From Bacteroidota bacterium (GTDB lineage: Bacteria; Bacteroidota; Bacteroidia; Chitinophagales; Chitinophagaceae): 64,000 nt of DNA. Shown here piece by piece: positions 7,924 through 16,564 of the stretch. The translations under genes and the position numbers were made by a program. Location: assembly GCA_030706635.1 (NCBI GenBank), contig JAUZOD010000010.1:1-64000 (forward strand), in the 5' to 3' direction. The notes below the pieces were generated by a model that was not told the DNA's origin, made no database searches, and saw only the letters and a list, made by a program, of their open reading frames with translations. Position 1 is the first letter of the stretch; each line of letters opens with the position of its first letter.

Positions 7924-8964
7924 TTATCTGGCCGACAACAAAACAAACGCATGCTGCAATCCGCGATAATTATTATAAATCAGAATTTTCCTGATGTCTG
8001 TTTTCCCGGATTTCTTTAACACGATTTCGGGGATCTTTCCGGTTCGTAAAATTTCTGTGGCAAGCCAGAATCCGAAAGAGGAAGCTGTAGAGTATTCACC
8101 AGACAAATGTTTAAAGCGCGCTATGGCAGTTCCACGAGGAACAAGGGATTCCGCATTCCGATAATATTTTTCAAGCCGTGCATCTCCGTTCTCTCCCGTG
8201 ATCAGCAGATCGGGTGCCACGGCGGGGAAACCATTCTTATGCAGAAATTCAAAAAGGGTTTTCAGCACCAGTCTTTCGTCCGTGGTATGTATGGTTTGTA
8301 GTGCATCCACGGCAGCGAAGGCTCCGGAAGGCTGACCGGATACGATCATCATTAAAGATCCTTCACCGGCAATGGTTCCGGCAGCAGGATGATCGAACAA
8401 CTGTTTGTTGGAAACGATTTCATCCCGGAAACATCCGTCCAGACGGTCAATATTAAAATTGTAGTCAGAAATTTCATCCACAGATCCCAGTAAATAAGTT
8501 CTGTCAGGATTTTCTTTCAGCAGCATAAAGGCATCCAGCAAGGCATTCTCAAATGCCAGTCCCCGGTGTGTATGGGTATTGTTGTATTTTTTGTTTTTGG
8601 TGATCATCGCAATCTGGGCAGCCGGCGCATTAGACGTGCTCTGCACGAAATTGCCGGGTGTGAGAAGACCTTCCCGGTATTCGATGATCTGATTCAGGAA
8701 TTTGATGCAGTCTTCCATGCCTCCATTGGCCGTGCCGATGATGATGCCATCCGGCTGGGGAAATTCCTTCAGCAAAGGAAGCGCTGATCCTACACTCATC
8801 CTGACGGCCTTACCCATCCTGCGCAGGGTACCCGGCGGAATATCCGTATAAACAGGTTCTTTCACCTTCAGCCGGTTATCCTTAGATTCCGTAATCACGC
8901 TCAGATCCGTTTCGGAATAGGTTTGCTGAGCTGAAAAGCAGGCCGATTTATGAATGTAAAGCAT
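7924..8964 (-). CDS. Ketosynthase-like chain-length factor of the aryl polyene/flexirubin pathway
   Basis: The 346-residue protein has a degenerate ketosynthase fold: GIIIGTANGGMEDCIKFL and FVQSTSNAPAAQIAMI resemble beta-ketoacyl synthase N-terminal segments, but the position of the nucleophilic cysteine is held by Ser/Thr/Asn (STSNAPA). The usual catalytic histidines are not clear either. Such Cys-less partners form heterodimers with an active ketosynthase and set chain length in type II polyketide and aryl polyene systems. It follows the active ketosynthase with a 2-base gap, as expected for a pair. It is the last gene of the minus-strand pigment operon. The assignment as chain-length factor is by family pattern and context. 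Confidence 0.75.
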   Translation of the reverse strand: MLYIHKSACFSAQQTYSETDLSVITESKDNRLKVKEPVYTDIPPGTLRRMGKAVRMSVGSALPLLKEFPQPDGIIIGTANGGMEDCIKFLNQIIEYREGLLTPGNFVQSTSNAPAAQIAMITKNKKYNNTHTHRGLAFENALLDAFMLLKENPDRTYLLGSVDEISDYNFNIDRLDGCFRDEIVSNKQLFDHPAAGTIAGEGSLMMIVSGQPSGAFAAVDALQTIHTTDERLVLKTLFEFLHKNGFPAVAPDLLITGENGDARLEKYYRNAESLVPRGTAIARFKHLSGEYSTASSFGFWLATEILRTGKIPEIVLKKSGKTDIRKILIYNNYRGLQHAFVLLSAR

Positions 8965-8966
8965 GA

Positions 8967-10157
8967 TTACGGTTTGGAGAAAATAAGGGTACTGCAGTTG
9001 CCGCCAAACCCGAAGGAGTTGGACATGATGTGCTGAAATGCCTGCTTCCGGTAATGTTTTACGGGAATGAAACCGGTAGCAGGAATCGGTTCCCTGAATT
9101 GTAACGAGGGATACAGTTCCTGGTGAGCTAATCCCATTACGGAATAAACGGCTTCAATGGCCCCCGAGGCGCCCAGCGTATGCCCCGTAAAAGATTTGGT
9201 AGATGCAAAAGGCGGCGGCGTTCCGAATAATCGCTGCATGGATACACTTTCTGTTTCATCATTATTCTCTGTGCCTGTACCGTGCGCATTGATATAGCCG
9301 ATGTCTCCCGCATTTAATTTTGCCCTTTCCAGAGCCTCCTTCATCGATAGATAGGGCCCCTCTCCTTCCAGTGATATCGAGGAAGGATGAAAAGCATCGT
9401 TGCTGTTTCCATATCCGCTGAGTTCGGCATATATTTTTTTCCCGTTCACATCTTCTTCTTTTTCCAAAACCAGGAAGGCAGCGCCTTCTCCCAGGTTCAG
9501 ACCCCGGCGATCCCGGTCGAATGGCGCACAGAGACCGTAGGACAAAATATTCAGCGCATTAAAACCGTTGATGGTGAATTTGGCGAGACTATCCGCGCCG
9601 CCCACAATGGCCCTCCTCGCAAACCCCTGCCTGATCAGGCGGGCCCCATACAAAATGGCATTGGCGGAAGAGGAACAGGCCGTGTTTATCGTATTGATTT
9701 CACCCAGGATCCCAAATCTTTTCTGGGCAACCAGGGTAATGGAAGCACAATCGTAAGAAGATGTGTAAGGAGAACCAGAGATTTTTTCGTGCGCGTCGCT
9801 GAACAATTCATCCGTGAGGCACATGCCCCCAACCGTTGTGGCGCCAACCAGTGCAGTATCCGTGGAAGCCAGCTGTTCCTGCGTAAGACCGCTGTCCTTA
9901 ATGGCTTCCTCTGCCGCATGGAGTACCAATAGGCCGGAGCGGGTAATGGTCGGATCGGGATATGTGAATAAGCTCTTATGGAGTGCAGCAGAAGAGATTT
10001 TGATCTCTCCACAAGGCAATCTGCCTGCATAGGCCGTTGGATAGAATTCGAGCTGCGTGATACCGCCTCTTTCGTTTATCAGGGAATCGCGGTTTTCCTT
10101 CAGTGTAGTTCCGATCGCACTGATAACCCCCATCCCCGTAATCATGATCCTGCTCAA
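8967..10157 (-). CDS. Beta-ketoacyl-ACP synthase (FabF-like), aryl polyene elongation
   Basis: A 396-residue ketosynthase that elongates an ACP-bound chain by decarboxylative condensation with malonyl-ACP. The nucleophile is C161 in INTACSSSANAI. The two histidines are in GYINAHGTGTENND and in the STKSFTGHTLGASGAIE block, and the glycine-rich end SNSFGFGGNCSTLIF is typical. Length and motif order match KAS I/II. It follows the ACP gene by 10 bases and precedes the chain-length factor by 2. Known aryl polyene and flexirubin clusters use such a pair to extend an aromatic starter into a polyene, with reductase and dehydratase partners that are not present in this window. Confidence 0.92.
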   Translation of the reverse strand: MSRIMITGMGVISAIGTTLKENRDSLINERGGITQLEFYPTAYAGRLPCGEIKISSAALHKSLFTYPDPTITRSGLLVLHAAEEAIKDSGLTQEQLASTDTALVGATTVGGMCLTDELFSDAHEKISGSPYTSSYDCASITLVAQKRFGILGEINTINTACSSSANAILYGARLIRQGFARRAIVGGADSLAKFTINGFNALNILSYGLCAPFDRDRRGLNLGEGAAFLVLEKEEDVNGKKIYAELSGYGNSNDAFHPSSISLEGEGPYLSMKEALERAKLNAGDIGYINAHGTGTENNDETESVSMQRLFGTPPPFASTKSFTGHTLGASGAIEAVYSVMGLAHQELYPSLQFREPIPATGFIPVKHYRKQAFQHIMSNSFGFGGNCSTLIFSKP

Positions 10158-10167
10158 GATGCTCCGT

Positions 10168-10431
10168 TTACTTGGTTCTGTTTTTCTCGATATAATCCAC
10201 CATGGTATTCACATTCACCAATATTTTCCGGCCTTCCTTCGGGTCCTGGATCTCGATGCCATATTCACGGGACAGCATAACAATCAGTTCAATGGAATCT
10301 ATAGAATCCAGACCAAGCCCTTCTCCGAAAAGCGGTTCTTCATCTTTGATGTCGTGCGGTTGAACGGTTGTCAGGTTCAGGAATTTCACGATCTGCTCCT
10401 TGACCTGCTGCTTTAACTGAACTGTTTCCAT
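10168..10431 (-). CDS. Acyl carrier protein of the pigment cluster
   Basis: An 87-codon ORF encoding a small acidic four-helix protein. The phosphopantetheine attachment serine is S43 in GLGLDSIDSIEL, the family DSx motif. The longer reading frame runs upstream to 10584, but the first 51 codons overlap the ABC permease gene and look non-native, whereas ATG 10431 lies 8 bases after the permease stop and gives a normal ACP. It should carry the growing aryl polyene chain and be activated by the AcpS-type transferase encoded in the same operon. Only one ACP is visible, while known clusters often carry two. Confidence 0.92.
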   Translation of the reverse strand: METVQLKQQVKEQIVKFLNLTTVQPHDIKDEEPLFGEGLGLDSIDSIELIVMLSREYGIEIQDPKEGRKILVNVNTMVDYIEKNRTK

Positions 10432-10439
10432 GGTGTTGA

Positions 10440-11720
10440 TCAAATTAAATTTTTCTTCTTTAATCCGTATAAAGTGAGTAGTTGAATGCCAATGGTTATG
10501 ATTGCTAAAGATAGAATATTCGTTAATACATCTTTCAGTTTTCCCCCCTCCAGGAACAATGCGTAATAGGCCTCGAGTCCCCAATGTAAAGGGGAGACCC
10601 GGAGCAGCTGCTGCATGTTGGCGGGCATGGCAAATGATGGAACCAGCAGTCCCCCGAGGGCTGCCAGGATAACGATCGAGATGGCTCCGAATCCATTGGC
10701 CTGTTCCGGAGTTTCAGAAAACACTCCTACGCAGATGGCATAACTGGCCGCGCACCAGCCGCAGGCCAGAGTGATCAGGATCAGTCCCGGAATATCCTTA
10801 GGCAAGTGAAGAACCGGCAGACCGATATGTGGAAACAAAAGATTGCCGACGGCAAAGATCACTGCTGCCTGTAAAAACGTGACCATGATATAGACAACCT
10901 GTTTGGACACGAGGGCATTGAGATAACTGGATGGAAGGGTTTTCAGCCGGATAAAACTGCCGCTGATTTTTTCCCGTACCACACTGCTGCCGAGGGACAC
11001 CACCACAAAGAACATGGCAAAAATGGTCCATGCCGGCACGTTGTGCTGGGAGGCATTGGGCACTACGCGGCTGCCGCTCCGGGAGACCGGAATTTCCGTT
11101 ATCGGGATCTGTCCGAATAAAATATCTTTCTCCAGTTCAGGTGGAATGGCTTTGCTATTTACCGCGCTGTATAAACTTTTCGCAATGGCTTCTCCCTGTA
11201 TCACCTGCACGGCGCTGTGCAATGCGCCTTTTATGGACTGGCGAAAAGAGGGTTGCATCACCGGATGATAGAACATCAGGAGTGAATCCGGCTGGCGGGC
11301 GTAACGGTTTTTTTCTTTGGAAGCGGAGTCGGGATCGCTCAGCGCACGGGAGGCGATATCAGAGGCCCTCTGTTGAATGGAAGCAGAAAAGTCATCCGGG
11401 ATAACAACGGCCACCAGGGCGTCTTTGGCGTGCATGCGAACGGATATTTCATTATCCCTGATTGAGGTATCCAATAACAAAAGCCTGAACATGCCGATCT
11501 TTTCTATGGCGGATATCAACCGGGTTCCTTCCGGGCCACTATCGCGGTTGCAGGCCAGCAGCGTGATTTTATTGTTATTGACCAGTTCAAACGTGCTGTT
11601 TTGCACGCTGGTGATTACAATCACCAGCAATACCGGCATAAAAAACATCATGAGCAGCCCCATACGGTCACGCACGAGTATTTTCAGATCTTTGATAATG
11701 CTGGCTTTAAGTGTATGCAT
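10440..11720 (-). CDS. ABC-2 type transporter permease
   Basis: A 426-residue membrane protein of the ABC-2 class. One transmembrane helix near the start (MGLLMMFFMPVLLVIVITSV, about residues 19-38) is followed by a large periplasmic loop of about 200 residues and then five or six helices (VPAWTIFAMFFVVVSLGSSV, LVSKQVVYIMVTFLQAAVIF and others). This is the layout of the DrrB/YhgE-like exporters with a long extracytoplasmic domain. It directly follows the ATPase gene (gap 2) and forms one transporter with it. In this operon it probably moves the pigment or its precursor across the inner membrane. Known flexirubin clusters also carry ABC exporters. Confidence 0.88.
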   Translation of the reverse strand: MHTLKASIIKDLKILVRDRMGLLMMFFMPVLLVIVITSVQNSTFELVNNNKITLLACNRDSGPEGTRLISAIEKIGMFRLLLLDTSIRDNEISVRMHAKDALVAVVIPDDFSASIQQRASDIASRALSDPDSASKEKNRYARQPDSLLMFYHPVMQPSFRQSIKGALHSAVQVIQGEAIAKSLYSAVNSKAIPPELEKDILFGQIPITEIPVSRSGSRVVPNASQHNVPAWTIFAMFFVVVSLGSSVVREKISGSFIRLKTLPSSYLNALVSKQVVYIMVTFLQAAVIFAVGNLLFPHIGLPVLHLPKDIPGLILITLACGWCAASYAICVGVFSETPEQANGFGAISIVILAALGGLLVPSFAMPANMQQLLRVSPLHWGLEAYYALFLEGGKLKDVLTNILSLAIITIGIQLLTLYGLKKKNLI

Positions 11721-11722
11721 GG

Positions 11723-12469
11723 TTAGTCCCTGAATCGTTTACCGGTGAGTCCCAGAAACAAACCCTCCAGGCCGTCCTGGCGGTGTTCTTTCAGCAGGGC
11801 CGCCAGGTGATCATGGGCAATAATTTTACCGTCGTCGATCAGGGCAACTTTCTCGCACAATTCCTCTGCTTCTTCCAGCTGATGCGAAGTATATATTAAG
11901 GTAGTGCCCAGCTGATTCAGCCCTTTTAAGTAATGGATGATGGCGTGCCGGGATTGCACGTCCACGCCCACGGTCGGTTCATCCAGAAATAGAACCCGGG
12001 GCTGATGCATGACACCGATGGCCAGGTTAACGCGTCGTTTCATGCCTCCTGAAAACGTGCCCAGAAACCTGTCTCCCACGTCGGTAAGTCCCAGCACCTC
12101 CAGTAATTCTTCAGATCTTTTTTTAATCTCCGTTCTGCTCAGGCCGTACCAGGCGCCGAAAAAAGCGAGGTTTTCCCGGGGGCTCAATTCTGAATAAAAT
12201 GAATAGTCCTGGGGTACAAATCCGAATAATTTATTGACGGATTTCGGATGGTCGTTAATCTCATGGTTTAACAACCGGATACTTCCTTTTTTATATTTAA
12301 GTAAGCCGGTCATCAGTTTCATCAGCGTTGTTTTCCCGGCGCCGTTGGGCCCGAGTAATCCGAATCGAATGCCATCGGGCACTTCGAGGTTAAGTTCCTC
12401 AAAATGAATGCCCTCCTGGCGCGGATAACTGAAGCCGAGTGAACGGATCGCTATGGCGGGAATACTCAT
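11723..12469 (-). CDS. ABC transporter ATP-binding protein
   Basis: A 248-residue ATPase with Walker A GPNGAGKTT (about residues 40-48), the Q-loop FVPQDYSFYSEL, the signature FSGGMKRR, Walker B VLFLDEPTVGVD and the switch histidine in YTSHQLEEAEE. It powers the ABC-2 permease encoded next. I chose the ATG at 12469 because its ATGA overlaps the TGA of the preceding BtrH-like gene (12466-12468), indicating coupling; an ATG three codons upstream (12478) is also possible. Confidence 0.92.
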   Translation of the reverse strand: MSIPAIAIRSLGFSYPRQEGIHFEELNLEVPDGIRFGLLGPNGAGKTTLMKLMTGLLKYKKGSIRLLNHEINDHPKSVNKLFGFVPQDYSFYSELSPRENLAFFGAWYGLSRTEIKKRSEELLEVLGLTDVGDRFLGTFSGGMKRRVNLAIGVMHQPRVLFLDEPTVGVDVQSRHAIIHYLKGLNQLGTTLIYTSHQLEEAEELCEKVALIDDGKIIAHDHLAALLKEHRQDGLEGLFLGLTGKRFRD

Positions 12470-13482
12470 GAAGGCCACTTTATTTTTGACAGGGCCACAA
12501 AGGCGCGCTTTTCGATTTCCGCAGCTACCAGCAGGAACTCACTCATGGTATTGAAATCGGCTTGGGTTCCAATACGCCCCTTATAAATACCTGCAGCCTG
12601 AACGGCGGCGGAACGCCACACGTCGCCTGCCTGAGTAAAGAGTCTGGATATTTCAAGCAATTCATCCAGGGGCTGATAAGCATGCGCTTCCTGCAGGAAG
12701 GCGCCGTAGATAAAACGGAAGCCTCCTCCGCCTGTGCCGATCTCCTCCTGCATTCTGACCAGCTGGGCCAGATAACTTCCGGCTTTCTGGGGACCAAGCT
12801 TATCACGCCATCCCCTGATCTTTTTTGCTGTGTACCGGATGCCCCTGATGCCCGCAATGTTTCCGGGAATATGGAGCATATCGCGTATATTTCTTTTAAT
12901 TCCGGAACGCACGGCCATTTTCATCTGTTCATTGGTTACGGAACGTTTCTCTTTCGGATAATATAATTGTCCGCGTGGGGCAAATGCCCCCTTGGCAAAA
13001 CGTACCCTTTCCAGTTCATAACTGCTCAGCGAGGTAGCCATCTCCATTACGGGATCACTGATCAGATACTGGTCCTCTTCTCTTCCGTAAACGATCAGGT
13101 TATGGGCATTAAAATGAAAACGGTATTCTTTCGGGAAATAGGTGAGATAATATACGCCTACCTGACAACCGACCGGCTGACCCGCCCTGAGACAATCCAT
13201 CAACACTTTTTCGGCCTCCGCAGCTGACCGGAATTTCTTTCTTTCCACGGGAATGTTCAGCGCCTTGCAGGTCCTTTTAAAGATCAGTCCGGGCTGTGTC
13301 CGGAAAGCAATAGCCGGACCATTATTGATTTTCATAAAAGGGATATAGACGAAAAACAGTCCCGACCCGATCCCGAACGCCAGAGGCTCGGTGATCTGAT
13401 TGACCCCGTGGTGCCGGAGGAGACTGGTCGTTACCCCGTTCTCACAATGGGCTGCCTGGGTATGCTGAAAATCAAGTTTCAT
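12466..13482 (-). CDS. BtrH N-terminal domain protein (papain-like acyl transfer candidate)
   Basis: The 338-residue protein resembles the BtrH N-terminal domain followed by a DUF4872-type C-terminal part. BtrH, from butirosin biosynthesis, transfers an acyl group from an ACP to an acceptor. The possible nucleophile is C13 in QAAHCENGVTTSLLRH. A histidine-bearing FHFNAHNLIVYG at about residues 123-134 and ISDPVME at about 142-148 could complete a Cys-His-Asp set. The C-terminal half is helical and charged. It overlaps the small unknown gene upstream by 11 bases and the ATPase gene by 4. In this operon it is a good candidate for a step transferring the polyene acyl chain from ACP. The reaction is inferred. 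Confidence 0.75.
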   Translation of the reverse strand: MKLDFQHTQAAHCENGVTTSLLRHHGVNQITEPLAFGIGSGLFFVYIPFMKINNGPAIAFRTQPGLIFKRTCKALNIPVERKKFRSAAEAEKVLMDCLRAGQPVGCQVGVYYLTYFPKEYRFHFNAHNLIVYGREEDQYLISDPVMEMATSLSSYELERVRFAKGAFAPRGQLYYPKEKRSVTNEQMKMAVRSGIKRNIRDMLHIPGNIAGIRGIRYTAKKIRGWRDKLGPQKAGSYLAQLVRMQEEIGTGGGGFRFIYGAFLQEAHAYQPLDELLEISRLFTQAGDVWRSAAVQAAGIYKGRIGTQADFNTMSEFLLVAAEIEKRAFVALSKIKWPS

Positions 13483-13879
13483 TCGTGGTCATATTTTTTA
13501 AATCAGACACGCTCACCTCAAAAAGATCAGCATATTTCTGCAAACGGGATGCAGAGAGCTTTTCAAAAACGGCATACCGGAGGTGTTTTTTCACCTGCCA
13601 TTTCCAGATTCCGGTGTAGGCGGAAACAATCGCGATGTCCATGACGTGCAACTCCATGAAATACAGCAGGGGGCTCGCTTCCTTATTCGCCACCCGCTGC
13701 TTTGCCGATTTTATTCTCTGCTCTACATCTTTCCAGGCAACATCCAGCGCAGATGCCTTTACTTCCCAGCCGTCGCTTAGGCTGGTACTGTATTGCCCTG
13801 ATTCATCCACAGCATAACAAACTTCCTTCGTGATTTTACTCAGGGCGCCAGGATCCTGGGGGATTTCTTCTTTTTTCAT
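13472..13879 (-). CDS. Conserved-looking unknown protein of the pigment operon
   Basis: A 135-residue soluble protein of unknown function. The frame opens at 13972, but the upstream 31 codons lie in an inverted repeat, so ATG 13879 (MKKEEIPQDPGALSKITKE) is preferred. It is mostly helical, with a tryptophan-rich centre (TGIWKWQVKKHLRYAVFEKL) and no cysteine pair, signal peptide or membrane helix. Its 3' end overlaps BtrH by 11 bases, which suggests tight translation coupling with it. It may be a structural partner of the BtrH-like or DarB proteins. This is positional inference. Confidence 0.65.
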   Translation of the reverse strand: MKKEEIPQDPGALSKITKEVCYAVDESGQYSTSLSDGWEVKASALDVAWKDVEQRIKSAKQRVANKEASPLLYFMELHVMDIAIVSAYTGIWKWQVKKHLRYAVFEKLSASRLQKYADLFEVSVSDLKNMTTNET

Positions 13880-13892
13880 CAGAATGCATTTT

Positions 13893-13982
13893 TTGTTGAC
13901 GGTTAACCGTTGACCGATCATAGCTTTTACCTGCGAGTCTGAATTATACATCGAAAGTCGGTCAACCGTCAAAGGTCAACAA
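13893..13982. repeat. Intergenic inverted repeat overlapping the darB stop codon
   Basis: A 25-base arm (13893-13917, core GGTTAACCGTTGACCGA) is matched by an inverted arm at 13958-13982 with four mismatches, separated by a 40-base loop. The right arm contains the darB stop codon (13976-13978). The arm core is shared with the element at 7849-7919. The gap between darB and the next gene is 96 bases, the largest in an operon whose other gaps are below 32, so the element looks like a later insertion or an mRNA processing/stability structure. Confidence 0.65.
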
Positions 13983-15130
13983 ACTGTAAGCAGCGCATAC
14001 ATATAGGAGAATCTGGAACTTTCCGGAACCAGCAGCAGTATTTTCTGGCCTTTTTTCAGTTCTTTATTGTGGAACACCTCATCCACCATAAAATAAACGG
14101 ATCCCGCACCCACATTGCCCAGGCTGCTAAGATTGGTTACCCATTTTTCATACGGTATCGGCGTTCCGTTCTTTTCAAGTTGATCGAAGATCTTTGCCCG
14201 GAAAAACTCGCTGGACATATGCGGAAGAAAATAATCGACGTCAGCAGGATTAAGGCCTTTGTCTCTAAACAGATCCGTTAGCATAAGTCCGCCCAGCGGA
14301 ACAATATTTTCACTAAGCAGTTTCACATCCTGTTTGATGCTCATGATGGACTGGTTCCTGACTTCTTCCGGGCTGTAATCAAGATAACTTTTCAGTTTTC
14401 CGTTTTCCATTTTTTCACAGCCCATGTACATGCAGGCTTCCATCCGGTTTGCGTAAGATATACCTTCTATCCATTCCACTCTCAGGCTAAATCCGGTTTC
14501 ATTTTTTTTATCTGATAAAAGGAAGGAAGATGCGCCATCGGATAACATCCAGCGCAGGAATTCTTTTTCAAAACCGATATACGGGTTTTTCTCTAATTCA
14601 TTGAGTTTCTGCGCTTCTTCTTCAAATGTCTCAGATTTAATTATAGCTGACATCCTTTCAGAGCCTGTCGCCACCGCGTTATGTGCATCGCCGGTTTTAA
14701 CGGCCATATAAGCGTATTTGAACGCATGCATTCCGGCACAGCAAACGCCGGAAGGCGAAACCACTTCAATGGAGCGGGATTCCGGAAGTTCACCATGCAC
14801 CATAACGCCGTGAGAGGGCATCATCTGATCGGGGGACGATGTGCCGCAAGCCAGCAGGTCAATCGCCCTGATCTGTTCGGCATCATTGTCGAGCATGTTC
14901 CGGATAGCCTGGGCCGTCATGCCGGCGTTGGTATGGGTGGGCTTCCCTTCCCTGGTCAGCGCATAAAATCTTCTTTTTATTCCGTTATTCCGAAGTACGA
15001 TCCGCTTTGATTTGGAAGGGCTTTTATTGATCAGTCCCAGGAACTCTTCCATCTCTTCATTCGACACAGGCTCGTTGGGGAAATAGGTAGCTGTTTTTGT
15101 AATATAGACCTCTTTATACTCCATCTTCAT
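13976..15130 (-). CDS. darB: Dialkylresorcinol-forming ketosynthase DarB
   Basis: A 384-residue KAS III-like enzyme. DarB joins two fatty-acid-derived thioesters head to head (a beta-ketoacyl and an enoyl chain in the characterised systems) to give a 1,3-cyclohexanedione, the precursor of the resorcinol half of flexirubins. Evidence: the nucleophile region PSGVCCAGMHAFKYAYMAV with C131 in the FabH-like CAG context, the histidine in DYFLPHMSSEF and the asparagine in NLSSLGNVGAGSVYFM, in correct order. The N-terminus (VYITKTATYFPNEPVSNEEM) is typical of DarB/StlD proteins. It is followed by, and probably works with, DarA (start 8 bases before). Strong assignment from motifs and the neighbouring aromatase. 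Confidence 0.9.
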   Translation of the reverse strand: MKMEYKEVYITKTATYFPNEPVSNEEMEEFLGLINKSPSKSKRIVLRNNGIKRRFYALTREGKPTHTNAGMTAQAIRNMLDNDAEQIRAIDLLACGTSSPDQMMPSHGVMVHGELPESRSIEVVSPSGVCCAGMHAFKYAYMAVKTGDAHNAVATGSERMSAIIKSETFEEEAQKLNELEKNPYIGFEKEFLRWMLSDGASSFLLSDKKNETGFSLRVEWIEGISYANRMEACMYMGCEKMENGKLKSYLDYSPEEVRNQSIMSIKQDVKLLSENIVPLGGLMLTDLFRDKGLNPADVDYFLPHMSSEFFRAKIFDQLEKNGTPIPYEKWVTNLSSLGNVGAGSVYFMVDEVFHNKELKKGQKILLLVPESSRFSYMYALLTVC

Positions 15131-15137
15131 TACCGGA

Positions 15138-16037
15138 TTAATTCACGCCTGAATAATATTGTTTTTGTCTTTTTATTCGCCCGGACAAAAATGGTTTAAA
15201 AAAAATCGCATCTACAGTTAGTATTATCGGGGCCGCTATAAATAGCGCAATTAAAAGATAATATTTGAATGCAACAAGCCATGCAGTTCTTTTTTTACGT
15301 TTCGAAATAATGCCTGCCCACACTTTAAAAATCTTGCGTGCCTTGGACTCAATGAACATCAGGGGATAACTGATTCTTACGGCGCCTGCGTCCACAAGTT
15401 CCTCCTGTAAACCCTGCCAGTTATTGTTTTGCAAATAAGGAATTACAATCTCTCCAAATGCGCCTGTATTTTTAATATCTTCTTCAGAAACACCCGGTAC
15501 CGGGAAAATATTCAGATAACGATCTTTCTTTCCGGTAAACATCCAGTACAATATCGTAACGAAACTAACGAAATTGGCATGGCGATCTACGAGGGCGATA
15601 TTGCCGACCAGTTTTGCGCCTGATTTCTTTAAAACAGGTTTAACCTTTTCCATGGCACTTATCCACATATTCCGGGCGCCGGTGACTGTAATCACCGGGC
15701 AGTTTTTTGCTATCGCTTTAAACCCGGGGTCGTTCATCAGGCTGTTCGCAGGGATACTGGGGGACAGGAACCAGGCCTGATAACCCAGGATGATCAGGTC
15801 GTAGGAGGCCTCTTTAAAGGAAAATGGTTCAAGCGGCCCCGGAACCTGATTCACAGAATCGGGCATAACGGCAAAAAATGATTTTCCCGACCAGGGGAAG
15901 GGATAGGCAGTGCCGGGGGAAACCTGAACTTTTTCCACTGATACCCCGGCATCCGAAAGCGGCCGGGTGAAATGGTCTATGATAGAGGCTAATTGGCCGG
16001 ACTGGGTATAGAATACCGCTAATACTTTTTTGCCCAT
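15138..16037 (-). CDS. darA: Dialkylresorcinol aromatase DarA (flavodoxin-like)
   Basis: The 299-residue protein starts with a flavodoxin-like nucleotide-binding strand and loop, VLAVFYTQSGQLASIIDHF, followed by further alternating alpha/beta segments (YDLIILGYQAWFLSPSIPAN; CPVITVTGARNMWISAMEKV). A hydrophobic helix near the C-terminus (YYLLIALFIAAPIILTVDAIF, about residues 255-275) suggests membrane attachment. In known dar clusters the gene beside darB encodes the aromatase that oxidises the DarB cyclohexanedione to the resorcinol, and a flavin fold suits that reaction. It precedes darB by 7 bases in the operon. Confidence 0.82.
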   Translation of the reverse strand: MGKKVLAVFYTQSGQLASIIDHFTRPLSDAGVSVEKVQVSPGTAYPFPWSGKSFFAVMPDSVNQVPGPLEPFSFKEASYDLIILGYQAWFLSPSIPANSLMNDPGFKAIAKNCPVITVTGARNMWISAMEKVKPVLKKSGAKLVGNIALVDRHANFVSFVTILYWMFTGKKDRYLNIFPVPGVSEEDIKNTGAFGEIVIPYLQNNNWQGLQEELVDAGAVRISYPLMFIESKARKIFKVWAGIISKRKKRTAWLVAFKYYLLIALFIAAPIILTVDAIFFKPFLSGRIKRQKQYYSGVN

Positions 16038-16050
16038 TCTGGGGCCGAAG

Positions 16051-16533
16051 TTAAGAAACCTGGAGCTTTAAAACCTTCGATTTTTTGCTGTACTCCACAA
16101 TGGCCCGCTGAACTTCGTCCGGAAGGGATTTATATGATTTTTTGATGTATTCACTATCTTCCTCCATGTTGTCCTTATAACCCAGAAAGCCGGGTGCATT
16201 TTCCTGAATAATCAGTCGCAAAAACCGAAACTCAGCATTGGCCGGCTCCTTTTTTATGGCGGCCTCCAATTCCTTATGTCCCTCCTTGAACAGTTTGAGT
16301 TTTGTCACGGGACTTCCTCCCAAACCCGCTTTTTTCATGATCATTGCTCCTTCGAACGCCTGCCTGGCTTCCGGCTGAGCCAATTTCAACTTCTTCAATT
16401 GGCTATTGATGAGATCTTTTTTATCCTGTTGTATGGCCTGGTAAAAGGAGGCCCTGTCTATTGATTGTGCAAAGCCCATTATGGATGAAGCCAGCAGAAA
16501 GAGGGTTGCCCATAAATATTGCATGCTTTCCAT
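16051..16533 (-). CDS. Exported unknown protein of the pigment operon
   Basis: A 160-residue protein with a signal peptide (MQYLWATLFLLASSIMGFAQ after three residues) and a helical, lysine-rich mature region resembling a TPR-like or LolA-sized periplasmic factor, but without recognisable motifs. The longer frame starts at 16593 inside the upstream ligase gene, so ATG 16533 is preferred because it places the signal peptide correctly. It lies between the adenylating enzyme and darA. Many flexirubin/APE clusters encode a small exported helper at this place, but I cannot name this one. A role in periplasmic pigment handling is inference. Confidence 0.7.
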   Translation of the reverse strand: MESMQYLWATLFLLASSIMGFAQSIDRASFYQAIQQDKKDLINSQLKKLKLAQPEARQAFEGAMIMKKAGLGGSPVTKLKLFKEGHKELEAAIKKEPANAEFRFLRLIIQENAPGFLGYKDNMEEDSEYIKKSYKSLPDEVQRAIVEYSKKSKVLKLQVS

Positions 16534-16564
16534 TTTATGATTACCTACAGGGAAAACTCGTGCC

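Noticed and set aside
9387-9932. Long plus-strand ORF inside the ketosynthase gene
   Set aside because: Antisense shadow of a clearly coding minus-strand gene with intact catalytic motifs.
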